A model generated the notes under the pieces. It was not told the DNA's origin, did no database searches, and saw only the letters and a list, made by a program, of their open reading frames with translations. The translations under genes and the position numbers were made by a program. Shown here one piece after another: positions 9,582 to 16,454 of a DNA stretch of 64,000 nucleotides (position 1 is its first letter; every line of letters begins with the position of its first letter). The stretch is from JAGZHZ01 sp963929865 (GTDB lineage Bacteria; Bacillota; Clostridia; Lachnospirales; Lachnospiraceae): assembly GCA_963929865.1 (NCBI GenBank), contig CAWVKK010000065.1:156310-220309 (forward strand), given 5' to 3'.

Positions 9582-10226
9582 TTATTCTGAAATCGGGGTG
9601 ATCACAATATTTTCCCCCGCGATTTCCGTCTTTCTCTTTACGATGTCTTCGATCTGCGCTCTCTGCGCGTCTGAGATCTCCGCCATGTTGATCACGACGT
9701 CGGCTGTCCCGTCCGTAATGCTGACGACTGAATCGGCGAAGCCTTTTGCCTCCAGCAAAAGCTCTGCGGCTGCCTCCCGCTCCGCGATATCGGTCATGAC
9801 ATTCATGCTGCTGACGGCTTCCTCTTTTTCCGCGTCACTGATATTTTCGTTGTTGATGACCTCCAGCAAAGTCTCCTTGTTTTTTGCCCGAACCTGTTCT
9901 CTTGTCAGCTTTGCTTCTGCCGCAAAGCTGGAGTTGCTTCCTGTGCTGGTAAGTACGGCTTCTCCCGGAATTCCCTCGATCTCGTCGCTGCTTGCCGTAT
10001 CAAGGCTTTCCTCGTCCCCGTCCAGGCTTTCCACATCGACAAGCACGCCTGTATTGACCGCCGCATTCTCTGCCTCTGTCTCGAGAATGACGGCGTCATC
10101 CTGCGCAGAAGTCGGAGAGCTTTCCGGGTCAAATCCTGTCCCGGAAAAGTTCAGATATCCCGCAATCGCAATCATCACAGCAAGCCCGGTGATGACGATC
10201 TGATTCTTTTTCATGATGCGTTTCAT
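9582..10226 (-). CDS. spoIIIAH: Stage III sporulation protein AH-like
   Basis: A 214-residue bitopic membrane protein: a short basic N-terminus (KRIMKKNQ), one membrane segment (IVITGLAVMIAIAGYLNF) and an outside domain. The C-terminal half (EQVRAKNKETLLEVINNENIS onwards) is the YscJ/FliF-like ring-building part of SpoIIIAH, which binds SpoIIQ (or its analogue) to join mother cell and forespore. The ATG at 10226 has AAGGAGGAAGTG before it. The linker (residues 40-110) is Ser/Glu-rich. Last gene of the operon. Confidence 0.92.
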   Translation of the reverse strand: MKRIMKKNQIVITGLAVMIAIAGYLNFSGTGFDPESSPTSAQDDAVILETEAENAAVNTGVLVDVESLDGDEESLDTASSDEIEGIPGEAVLTSTGSNSSFAAEAKLTREQVRAKNKETLLEVINNENISDAEKEEAVSSMNVMTDIAEREAAAELLLEAKGFADSVVSITDGTADVVINMAEISDAQRAQIEDIVKRKTEIAGENIVITPISE

Positions 10227-10239
10227 CACTTCCTCCTTC

Positions 10240-10800
10240 TTAATTCATCTTCATTACTTTGATTTTATGCGCCTCCACCCCAAATAATGCTACCACGGCT
10301 TCTGTTATATTTTTTACGGTCACGGCGTTGTCTCCGCCTTCTGCCACAATCAGCACTCCCGCGATCTCCGGCTCTGTTACCTGGATGACATACGGCGTCT
10401 CGCTGCCGTCGCTGTTTTTTTCATAGACGGTCTCCTCTCCCGCTTCTCTCTGCGAGCTGCTGCTGCTTCCTCCCTGCCCGTCGCTCTCATCGGACGTCCG
10501 GTCTGTCAGAGGAATGTCCTTTTCCACAATCTTTTCCCCGGAGGAATAGTACGTAATCATCACCTCTGTTTTTCCAACCCCTTCTACCTGGCTTAGCACC
10601 TCCTGCAGTCTTTTTTCTCTGGAGTCTGCCAGCTGCTCCTGCGCCAGGATTTCATCCTGTTCTTGCTGCCGTTTTTCTCCATCGGAATCGGTCGGAAGGA
10701 AAATAACGGCGAGCAAAATTCCGCACAGCAGAAAAATAAAAAACTGATCTTTTTTTACATTCTGAAGCCGGTTTTGGAATACGTTCCATTTTTTCCCCAT
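10240..10800 (-). CDS. spoIIIAG: Stage III sporulation protein AG
   Basis: A 186-residue protein with one N-terminal membrane segment (FFIFLLCGILLAVIFLP) and an extracellular ring-forming domain containing LSQVEGVGKTEVMITYYSSGEKIV and VLIVAEGGDNAVTVKNITEAVVALFGVEAHKIKVMKMN, the SpoIIIAG pattern. A Ser/Gly/Gln-rich loop near residues 105-125 interrupts the domain. It belongs to the SpoIIIA-SpoIIQ channel that feeds the forespore. It begins three bases after spoIIIAF stops. Confidence 0.94.
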   Translation of the reverse strand: MGKKWNVFQNRLQNVKKDQFFIFLLCGILLAVIFLPTDSDGEKRQQEQDEILAQEQLADSREKRLQEVLSQVEGVGKTEVMITYYSSGEKIVEKDIPLTDRTSDESDGQGGSSSSSQREAGEETVYEKNSDGSETPYVIQVTEPEIAGVLIVAEGGDNAVTVKNITEAVVALFGVEAHKIKVMKMN

Positions 10801-10803
10801 ACG

Positions 10804-11325
10804 TCACTCCCACACCGTGATTTCAATCTGATTCCTGTCAAGTTCATAGACGTCCATAATCGTCTCATACAGTTCTTCTTTCTTTTCCTCCGTATTATTT
10901 TCTGAGGGAAAAAGCGGCGTCACCTCTAAAGAGACACAGATGGAAGCCTCCTTTGCGTCTTCGCCCATCTGCAGCTGCGTGCGAATCCCGGAGAGTTCAA
11001 ATCCACATGCTTTTGCCGCCTCCCCCATCTGCGCTTCAAGTTCTTTCTCCCATGCCTCCTCCACTTTTTTTGTCCCAAGCTCCTCTAAGCCTTCCCATTT
11101 CATGTTCAGCTCCGAGAGCTGTCTTCTCAGCTCTTGAATCTGCAGCGTTTTTCCGAACGTCTCTTCGAGTGAAAAGACAGAAATAAGAGGTTTTAACACC
11201 ATCAGCATGATCAGAAGCCCCGCATAAAAGTTGGCGTATTTTCGATACCCGGAATCGGGAATCAGATGCAGCAGCGCGCTGAGGATACAGATACTGCAGA
11301 CAATGTTTTTGATCCACTGCGCCAT
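10804..11325 (-). CDS. spoIIIAF: Stage III sporulation protein AF
   Basis: A 173-residue protein with two N-terminal membrane helices (IVCSICILSALLHLI and FYAGLLIMLMVLKPLISVF), then a soluble helical and beta domain. The opening MAQWIKNIVCSICILSAL is typical of SpoIIIAF. The ATG follows GGAGGATGAGACAAT, which overlaps the end of spoIIIAE. Confidence 0.92.
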   Translation of the reverse strand: MAQWIKNIVCSICILSALLHLIPDSGYRKYANFYAGLLIMLMVLKPLISVFSLEETFGKTLQIQELRRQLSELNMKWEGLEELGTKKVEEAWEKELEAQMGEAAKACGFELSGIRTQLQMGEDAKEASICVSLEVTPLFPSENNTEEKKEELYETIMDVYELDRNQIEITVWE

Positions 11326-11331
11326 ATTGTC

Positions 11332-12450
11332 TCATCCTCCTCTCATAAACGCTGTCACCAGCGCAAGAGACACAAAAAACATCAGCCCTGTGGCGATGAC
11401 AACCTTCAGCAGCAGCTCCGCTCCGTCTGCTGCGCTCTCCACGCACAGAGTCAGTCTCTTATCTGAGACAGGCTGGGTAATTGCCGCCAGAAAACGGTAA
11501 AGCACCGCGCACAGCGCAATCTGGATGAGCGGCAGCAGACAGATCATCGCCATAACCGCCATCCCCGCCGCCCCGACTGCGTTCTTGACAACCACCGCCG
11601 AGCCGAGCACGACCTCTGTCACAGAATTAAATACGTTTCCGACGCCTGGAATCGCTCCCGCCGCCTTGCGAAGCAGGGACGTCTTCAGCGTGTCAATCGC
11701 AGGCATGATCAGGCACTGTACCGTCTGCAGACCTATGACCGCCGCAGTCATCGTCTTGAGCGCCCACACCACAACCGTGCGGATCAGCTTCGGGAATTTT
11801 GAAAACCGGTCCTCCTGGTCGAGCCGATTTAAAACGGATATCATGACGTAAAGGTGAATGCCGGGCAAAACGGCGGCTTTTAAAATCCACTGCAAAACTG
11901 TGATCACCGCCAGCGTCAGTTCTGAAAACCCGGCCGCGCTCAGAGAACCGTTTGCAAAGGCGGCGGCGATCACATAAACCGGCAGAAGCGCTTTTAAAAA
12001 CGCCGCCACCTGATCGACTGCCTCAAGGACAAAGGCTTCCATATTCAGAAAAGCTTTCAACAGGATCATAGCCAAAACCAGATAGATCAGATAAAAACTG
12101 ACTTCTGCCGTCTGACTCTTTTCAAATACGTTTGTATAGTTTGTAAAGACAGCGGCAATCACGCTTAAAATCAGGATCTGTACCGCAGCCTGTTTTTGTC
12201 CTTCCAGATTTCCAAAACACATCTTCGCAATCTGAGTCCCGATCTCTCCTAAGTCAAACGGAATCTCTCCCTGGATCAGCTCTGCGACCAGCTCCCGAAA
12301 AGAAATCGCCTGTTCGCCGTCGAAAATTTCATCTATGCTCTCTTCTATCTCGTCGAAGGAGAGCTCATCGAGCGCCTCTTCTGCGCAGACGGGAAGTCTG
12401 CAAAGCAGCAGATACAAGATGATCATGGCAAGTTTGATCCAACCTTTCAC
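11332..12450 (-). CDS. spoIIIAE: Stage III sporulation protein AE (GTG start)
   Basis: A 372-residue multi-pass membrane protein. I place the start at a GTG (VKGWIKLAMIILYLLL) preceded by GGGAGGGG, because this opens directly into a signal-like hydrophobic segment ending in PVCA; the open frame extends about 100 codons further upstream but reads out of frame through spoIIIAD. Conserved SpoIIIAE stretches include GVGNVFNSVTEVVLGSAVVV and LPGIHLYVMISVLNRL. It is a membrane part of the SpoIIIA channel. Confidence 0.93.
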   Translation of the reverse strand: MKGWIKLAMIILYLLLCRLPVCAEEALDELSFDEIEESIDEIFDGEQAISFRELVAELIQGEIPFDLGEIGTQIAKMCFGNLEGQKQAAVQILILSVIAAVFTNYTNVFEKSQTAEVSFYLIYLVLAMILLKAFLNMEAFVLEAVDQVAAFLKALLPVYVIAAAFANGSLSAAGFSELTLAVITVLQWILKAAVLPGIHLYVMISVLNRLDQEDRFSKFPKLIRTVVVWALKTMTAAVIGLQTVQCLIMPAIDTLKTSLLRKAAGAIPGVGNVFNSVTEVVLGSAVVVKNAVGAAGMAVMAMICLLPLIQIALCAVLYRFLAAITQPVSDKRLTLCVESAADGAELLLKVVIATGLMFFVSLALVTAFMRGG

Positions 12451-12467
12451 ACTGCCCCTCCCGCCTT

Positions 12468-12857
12468 TTATGTCATCGCAAATTTCTGGACCGTTTCTAA
12501 GATCGCTGCGAGAATGGGCGTGCTGAGCGCAAGGATCGACAGCTTCCCAAAAATTTCTATCTGGCCGGCCACAGCGCGGTACCCCGCGTCTTTGCAGATG
12601 TTTGCGGAAAAATCGGCGAGATACGTGATGCCTAAAATTTTCAGCAGCGATTTCAGGTACACATTCTGGAGTGTCAGATATTCTCCGAGGGATTGAAACG
12701 TCTGTGCGAGATACTCCAGTTTTTCTGTCAGAAAAAAGAAAATCAGCATACAAGCCGTGATGCTGATCAGAGTCGAAAACGCCGGTTTTACTTCCTTGAG
12801 CAAAACAGACAGAAAGACGCCTGCGATCCCGATCATCCCGATTTTCATCACATCCAT
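12468..12857 (-). CDS. spoIIIAD: Stage III sporulation protein AD
   Basis: A 129-residue membrane protein. The ATG at 12857 (MDVMKIGMIGIAG) follows AAGGAGAGATCTTTT, so a longer frame that reads back through spoIIIAC was discarded. Several hydrophobic segments and the AFSTLISITACMLIFFFL and ILGITYLADFSANICKDAGYRAVA patterns fit SpoIIIAD. It is one of the two small integral proteins of the complex. Confidence 0.93.
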   Translation of the reverse strand: MDVMKIGMIGIAGVFLSVLLKEVKPAFSTLISITACMLIFFFLTEKLEYLAQTFQSLGEYLTLQNVYLKSLLKILGITYLADFSANICKDAGYRAVAGQIEIFGKLSILALSTPILAAILETVQKFAMT

Positions 12858-12876
12858 AAAAGATCTCTCCTTGCCT

Positions 12877-13071
12877 TTATAAGTCAAACAGCTGGCGGAT
12901 CGTTTCAAATAATTGCTGAATGTAGGGAAGCACCCAAAACAGCACAAGCAGAAGTCCGGCAAGACTCGTCAAAAAGGCGTGTTCCTCTCTGCCGCTGTGT
13001 TTGAGCACCTGACTTAAGACAGAGACTAAAATTCCCACTGCCGCAATTTTGAAAATGATATTCACACTCAT
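12877..13071 (-). CDS. spoIIIAC: Stage III sporulation protein AC
   Basis: A 64-residue protein with two membrane helices (IIFKIAAVGILVSVLSQVL and FLTSLAGLLLVLFWVLPYI) and the conserved SGREEHAF loop between them. The ATG follows GGGGTGAAAGC. Typical length for SpoIIIAC. Confidence 0.94.
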   Translation of the reverse strand: MSVNIIFKIAAVGILVSVLSQVLKHSGREEHAFLTSLAGLLLVLFWVLPYIQQLFETIRQLFDL

Positions 13072-13081
13072 GCTTTCACCC

Positions 13082-13600
13082 CTAAGCCAGCAGAATTACC
13101 AGAAAAAGTCCTCCCATAATTCCCAGACAATGATACACTTTCTCTTTTTCTCTGTACTCTTTTTCCGCCTCTTTGCGGACACTCTTCTGCTGTTCGAGGT
13201 ACCCTTCAATCCCTTTTATCTGCATCTCCTGATCCAGATATCCAAGCTGTTCCCCCAGACGGTAAAGGCGCTCCAGATCCTCTCTCTTTAAGCAGAGATT
13301 TTTCAGCGTTTCTGCAGCGCAGTTTTGCATCGCCTCCCGGACAGACCGGTATGCAAGCTGCGCTGTCCGATCTCCCATCTCCCGGAAAAAGGAGCGGCAC
13401 AGAGGGTCTGCCCGCATTCCCACATGCGCGAAGGCTTCCGGAAGCGTTGCCTTTGCGTACCGGATCTCCCCTTGCAGCAGCCTCATGCCCTCTTCCAGCT
13501 CCCATAGGATCCGTATTCTTCTTTTCAGTTCCCGCGCCGCCGCCGCTCCGATCCCGCAGCACGAAAAAAAAATCATTCCCAGACCGATCACTTTCAGCAC
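13082..13600 (-). CDS. spoIIIAB: Stage III sporulation protein AB (GTG start)
   Basis: A 172-residue protein with an N-terminal membrane helix (IGLGMIFFSCCGIGAAAA), a long helical middle resembling type II secretion GspF-like domains (LWELEEGMRLLQGEIRYAKATLPEAF) and a C-terminal membrane helix (LGIMGGLFLVILLA). It starts with GTG after AAGGGGCTGGC and overlaps the spoIIIAA stop. Confidence 0.92.
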   Translation of the reverse strand: MLKVIGLGMIFFSCCGIGAAAARELKRRIRILWELEEGMRLLQGEIRYAKATLPEAFAHVGMRADPLCRSFFREMGDRTAQLAYRSVREAMQNCAAETLKNLCLKREDLERLYRLGEQLGYLDQEMQIKGIEGYLEQQKSVRKEAEKEYREKEKVYHCLGIMGGLFLVILLA

Positions 13601-14553
13601 ACGCCAGCCCCTTCCCGATACAGCCTTGTCCCCCTCTCATCGAAGATTTCCTGGATCTTCCCCGGCTTTTTTCCCAAAATGACATAGCGCTCAAACACCT
13701 TGTGAGACACCATCTGCTGCAAAACCGGTTTTTTCTGGATATCCTCGATCGAATCGCCGTGGACCGTCGCTATCACCTTGCAGCCGCAGTTCATCACCGC
13801 CTCAATCGCCCTGCTGTCCTCATAGTCTCCAATCTCATCGACTGCGATCACCTGCGGCGACATCGACCGGATCAGCATCATCATCCCTTCTGCCTTTGGA
13901 CAGCAGTCCAGCACGTCCGTCCGTATTCCCAGATCATTCTGCGGAATTCCCAGATACGATCCCCCTATCTCTGACCGCTCGTCCACAACCCCGACCGTCA
14001 CCCCGTTTAAAAGCTTTGTTCCATTTGAGAGCTGCCGGATCAGATCGCGCAGAATTGTCGTCTTTCCGCCTCTTGGAGGGGAGACTAAAAGTGTGTGGCA
14101 TATTTTTCCGCCGTCTATAATATAAGGCAGCAGGCAGTCCGCGCATCCTTTTTTTTCATGGGTCAGCCGGATATTCAAAAAAGAAATATATTTGATGCTT
14201 TTTATTCTCTTTCCCTCCATCACCATTTTGCCCGCGATCCCGATGCGGTGACCGCCCTCGATTGTCAGAAATCCCTGGCGGATCTCTTCCTCATACGCGT
14301 ACAGCGAATAATGTGTGATATAGGAGATGGTCTCCATCATCTCCTGCTTTGTGATCAGGTATCCCTCCTCCTCTTTTTTCGTCAGCTCTCCATTCTCCGT
14401 CACAAAGTATTCCTCGCCGTCCGCCAGAATTAAAAAAGGCTTCTCTACTCTCATCCGGATTTCCTGGAGCATTTCTTCCTCTATATTCATCTTTTTTATG
14501 ATAGAGCGAAGATTTTCCGAAAAGATCTGCATAAATTCTTTATGTATATTCAT
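13594..14553 (-). CDS. spoIIIAA: Stage III sporulation protein AA (ATPase)
   Basis: A 319-residue AAA-type secretion ATPase, first gene of the operon. The Walker A loop is SPPRGGKTT around residue 165, and the Walker B region is MSPQVIAVDEIGD. It probably powers the channel that mother cell and forespore share after engulfment. The ATG at 14553 has AGAAGGGGTGAGAAC in front; a TTG seven codons upstream also opens the frame but would start inside the predicted sigma-E -10 region. Confidence 0.95.
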   Translation of the reverse strand: MNIHKEFMQIFSENLRSIIKKMNIEEEMLQEIRMRVEKPFLILADGEEYFVTENGELTKKEEEGYLITKQEMMETISYITHYSLYAYEEEIRQGFLTIEGGHRIGIAGKMVMEGKRIKSIKYISFLNIRLTHEKKGCADCLLPYIIDGGKICHTLLVSPPRGGKTTILRDLIRQLSNGTKLLNGVTVGVVDERSEIGGSYLGIPQNDLGIRTDVLDCCPKAEGMMMLIRSMSPQVIAVDEIGDYEDSRAIEAVMNCGCKVIATVHGDSIEDIQKKPVLQQMVSHKVFERYVILGKKPGKIQEIFDERGTRLYREGAGVC

Positions 14554-14572
14554 GTTCTCACCCCTTCTATTC

Positions 14573-14601
14573 AATATATGAGGATGTCCATCTTTTCATT
14601 C
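14573..14601 (-). promoter_or_regulatory. Possible sigma-E promoter of the spoIIIA operon
   Basis: Read on the minus strand, CATATATT (14573-14580) resembles the sigma-E -10 (CATACAHT) and GAATGAAAA about 12-14 bases upstream could act as a weak -35. Transcription would begin just ahead of the AGAAGGGGTGAG ribosome site of spoIIIAA. The spoIIIA operon is sigma-E driven in Bacillus subtilis and clostridia, which favours this reading; the -35 match is only moderate. Confidence 0.45.
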
Positions 14602-14659
14602 ATTTTCTGATCCGGAAATTTCAAAATGTCTGTTTGCCGCCGCACCGCGTTTCTTAAAC

Positions 14660-14705
14660 AAAAAAAAGGATCGGTTGTCATTTTTTTCTTCTGACAACCG
14701 ATCCT
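14660..14705 (-). terminator. Strong intrinsic terminator, minus-strand orientation
   Basis: A perfect 14-bp stem (14667-14680 with 14692-14705; AGGATCGGTTGTCA and its complement) with an 11-base loop is followed on the minus strand by seven T. The plus-strand side has no T run, so it points leftward. No protein gene ends here; the only transcript it can end is the purine-rich one starting near 15085, just upstream of spoIIIAA. Confidence 0.85.
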
Positions 14706-15085
14706 AATGAAATTCTACCATATCATACCTCTTTTTTTACTTTTTTTGCTTCAGTTTTCTTTTCGATTTCTATCTGCTTGAATTTCCTGATTTTTTAAGA
14801 AATTTTTTATTTGCTGATAATCCTACTGGAACCTTTTCTTTTCTCTATTTCTAATAGAACCATCTTTTTTATTTTTTCTTTTTTCTCAACTGCAGATCCA
14901 TCTACTCTGCGAAAATTCAAGAATTCCGATTTCCTCTACTTTTTATCTGAAACGTTTTCTTTGAGTCTTCCTTTCCTTTTACTTTCTGTAAAAATTGTTT
15001 CTTTATTTTGTTTGCTTTTTTACTTTCTGTAAAAGGAACTGTAATTTACGTTGCTGGTGGTCTGTACCTCTCTTTCTTTTTTGAT
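14660..15085 (-). ncRNA. Candidate purine-rich non-coding RNA upstream of spoIIIAA
   Basis: About 425 bases lie between a near-consensus minus-strand promoter (15092-15121) and a perfect terminator hairpin (14660-14705). The would-be RNA is strongly A/G-rich. All three frames are broken by stops; the best is a 37-codon lysine-rich frame from a TTG with a distant GAGG, so coding is unlikely but a micropeptide is possible. It holds two near-identical mini-hairpins with the same loop: TTTTAC-AGAAA-GTAAAA, at about 14979-14996 and 15018-15035. I do not recognise any known RNA family. Confidence 0.5.
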
Positions 15086-15091
15086 GTCTTT

Positions 15092-15121
15092 ATTATAATA
15101 GAAGTTTCCCCTATTTGTCAA
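15092..15121 (-). promoter_or_regulatory. Near-consensus sigma-A promoter for the candidate RNA
   Basis: On the minus strand: -35 TTGACA (15116-15121), 18-base spacer, -10 TATAAT (15092-15097). Both hexamers match consensus exactly, unusual in this AT-rich setting. Expected start of transcription is about 15085. There is no protein gene directly downstream before the terminator at 14660. Confidence 0.75.
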
Positions 15122-15253
15122 GTCTTTTTTAAAAATTTTTTAATATTTTCTTTTATCTTTTTTTATTTCTTTTTTAAAACAGACTATTTTCTTATTCTTT
15201 CAAAATAATTTTATAATAATATCCTTTTTTGACCGTTCCGCCGCCATAATTTA

Positions 15254-15282
15254 TTGATTTTTGCCGTTATGGATTATATAAT
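15254..15282 (+). promoter_or_regulatory. Sigma-A promoter of carbamate kinase
   Basis: Plus strand: -35 TTGATT (15254-15259), 17-base spacer, -10 TATAAT (15277-15282). A symmetrical pair CCATAA (15244-15249) and TTATGG (15267-15272) brackets the -35 and could be an operator. The transcript would have a leader of roughly 79 bases. Confidence 0.7.
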
Positions 15283-15304
15283 AAACATCAAAATAGGAAT
15301 TCAG

Positions 15305-15367
15305 AAAGGAGAACGGCACTTTTCTCATCCGCTGCTTCCGGGGAGACTAGGTGCCTGATACAATTTT
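15305..15367 (+). promoter_or_regulatory. Structured leader: Shine-Dalgarno, hairpin, then start codon of arcC
   Basis: A full AAAGGAG (15305-15311) is 56 bases from the ATG at 15368, too far for normal use. Between them a hairpin can form: GGCAC (15315-15319) with GTGCC (15351-15355), TCTC (15323-15326) with GAGA (15343-15346), and CCG (15329-15331) with CGG (15339-15341). Folding would bring the AAAGGAG to an effective distance of about 15 bases. An alternative pairing GAGAA/TTCTC (15310-15314 region) would hide the ribosome site. The pairing is read from sequence; its function is inference. Confidence 0.5.
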
Positions 15368-16300
15368 ATGAAGAAAAAAATCGTTGTAGCTCTTGGTCAC
15401 AGAGCGCTTGGCGTCACATTGCCGCAGCAAAAGGCTGCTGTAAAAAATTCCGCCAAAAAGCTGGCTGATCTGGTTGTCGAGGGATATCAGCTGGTCATCA
15501 CTCACAGCAATACCCCTCAGCTCGGCATGATCCACACGGCAATGAATGAGTTTGCCAAAATGCACCCCGACTACACGTACGCTCCGATGTCTGTCTGCTC
15601 TGCCATGAGCCAGGGATATATCGGATACGACCTGCAGAACGCGCTCCGCGCAGAACTGTTGAACCGCGGAATCTGCAAGACAGTCAGCACGGTTTTGACG
15701 CAGGTTCTAGTAGATCCTTACGATGAAGCTTTCTATAAACCCGTCAAAGTCATCGGCCGTTATCTGACGGCTGAGGAGGCACAGATCGAGGAGCAGAAGG
15801 GAAACTACGTCATCGAGGAGCCTGGAAAAGGCTTCCGCCGCATTGTCTCCTCCCCGACTCCAAAGGATATTATCGAGATCGACGCGATCCGCGCTCTCGT
15901 CGGCGCCGGACAGATCGTTATCGCGTGCGGAGGCGGCGGTATCCCTGTCCTGCAGCAGGGAAATGAGCTCAAGGGAGCCAGCGCCGTCATCGAAAAGGAT
16001 TTGATCAGCGGAAAATTAGCAGAGCTTCTCGACGCAGATCTCTTAATGATTCTGACCAACGAGGATCAGGTCTGCATTCAGTACCGCTCCGAGCACCCGC
16101 AGCCCCTGTTCCATGTGACGGCGGACGAGATCAAGACACATATCGCCAATCAGGAGTTCGGCGAGAACGCCATGCTCCCCAAGATGGTAGCCTCTGTCGC
16201 TTTCGTCTCCAAGAAGCCGGGAAAAACCGCGATCATCACTTCCATCGACGCTGCCATGGATGCTCTCCATGACAAGACCGGAACGATTATCACCGCTTAG
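15368..16300 (+). CDS. arcC: Carbamate kinase
   Basis: A 310-residue amino acid kinase family protein that matches carbamate kinase along its length (MSQGYIGYDLQNAL, VIACGGGGIPV, ADLLMILTNEDQVCI). The enzyme makes ATP from carbamoyl phosphate, the last step of arginine-deiminase or allantoin-type fermentation. Two glycine-rich motifs differ from the usual form: GHRALG where Asn is common in place of Arg, and SNTPQLG instead of SNGPQVG. No arcA or arcB is near. It is a single-gene unit with its own promoter, a structured leader and a terminator. Confidence in the family is high, in activity somewhat lower. Confidence 0.88.
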   Translation: MKKKIVVALGHRALGVTLPQQKAAVKNSAKKLADLVVEGYQLVITHSNTPQLGMIHTAMNEFAKMHPDYTYAPMSVCSAMSQGYIGYDLQNALRAELLNRGICKTVSTVLTQVLVDPYDEAFYKPVKVIGRYLTAEEAQIEEQKGNYVIEEPGKGFRRIVSSPTPKDIIEIDAIRALVGAGQIVIACGGGGIPVLQQGNELKGASAVIEKDLISGKLAELLDADLLMILTNEDQVCIQYRSEHPQPLFHVTADEIKTHIANQEFGENAMLPKMVASVAFVSKKPGKTAIITSIDAAMDALHDKTGTIITA

Positions 16301-16320
16301 CGCGGGCGAAAAGGGCGCAA

Positions 16321-16391
16321 AAAAAGAGACGCCCCGGCAAAATCAGGTCAAAACTCGGAAGCCTGAATTTGACGGGATCGTCTCTTTTTTT
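16321..16391. terminator. Bidirectional terminator between arcC and gdhA
   Basis: A long hairpin with GAGACG (16326-16331) pairing CGTCTC (16379-16384) and inner AAATCAGG/CCTGAATTT pairing is flanked by A and T runs on both sides, so it can end arcC on the plus strand and gdhA on the minus strand. Confidence 0.8.
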
Positions 16392-16454
16392 CTCCCTGCA
16401 GGTTATGCCGTACAGGCAGCCTGCAGGTATATATGCTGAAGCTTTTTTATCTTA

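Noticed and set aside
11332..12753. A 473-residue version of SpoIIIAE
   Set aside because: The first 101 codons read out of frame through spoIIIAD and have no ribosome site; the GTG at 12450 with GGGAGGGG gives the normal protein.
14811..15032. Plus-strand 73-codon hydrophobic frame upstream of arcC
   Set aside because: It is the complement of the purine-rich segment; the Phe/Leu/Ser content follows from T-rich sequence and there is no ribosome binding site.
15305..15367. Known riboswitch (ykkC/guanidine, fluoride, folate types) in the arcC leader
   Set aside because: The conserved cores of those families are not found; only the bridging hairpin can be supported.
16395..16427. CCTGCAGG repeated around a short loop after gdhA
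   Set aside because: The stem is not followed by a T run on either strand; the stronger bidirectional terminator at 16321-16391 is sufficient.
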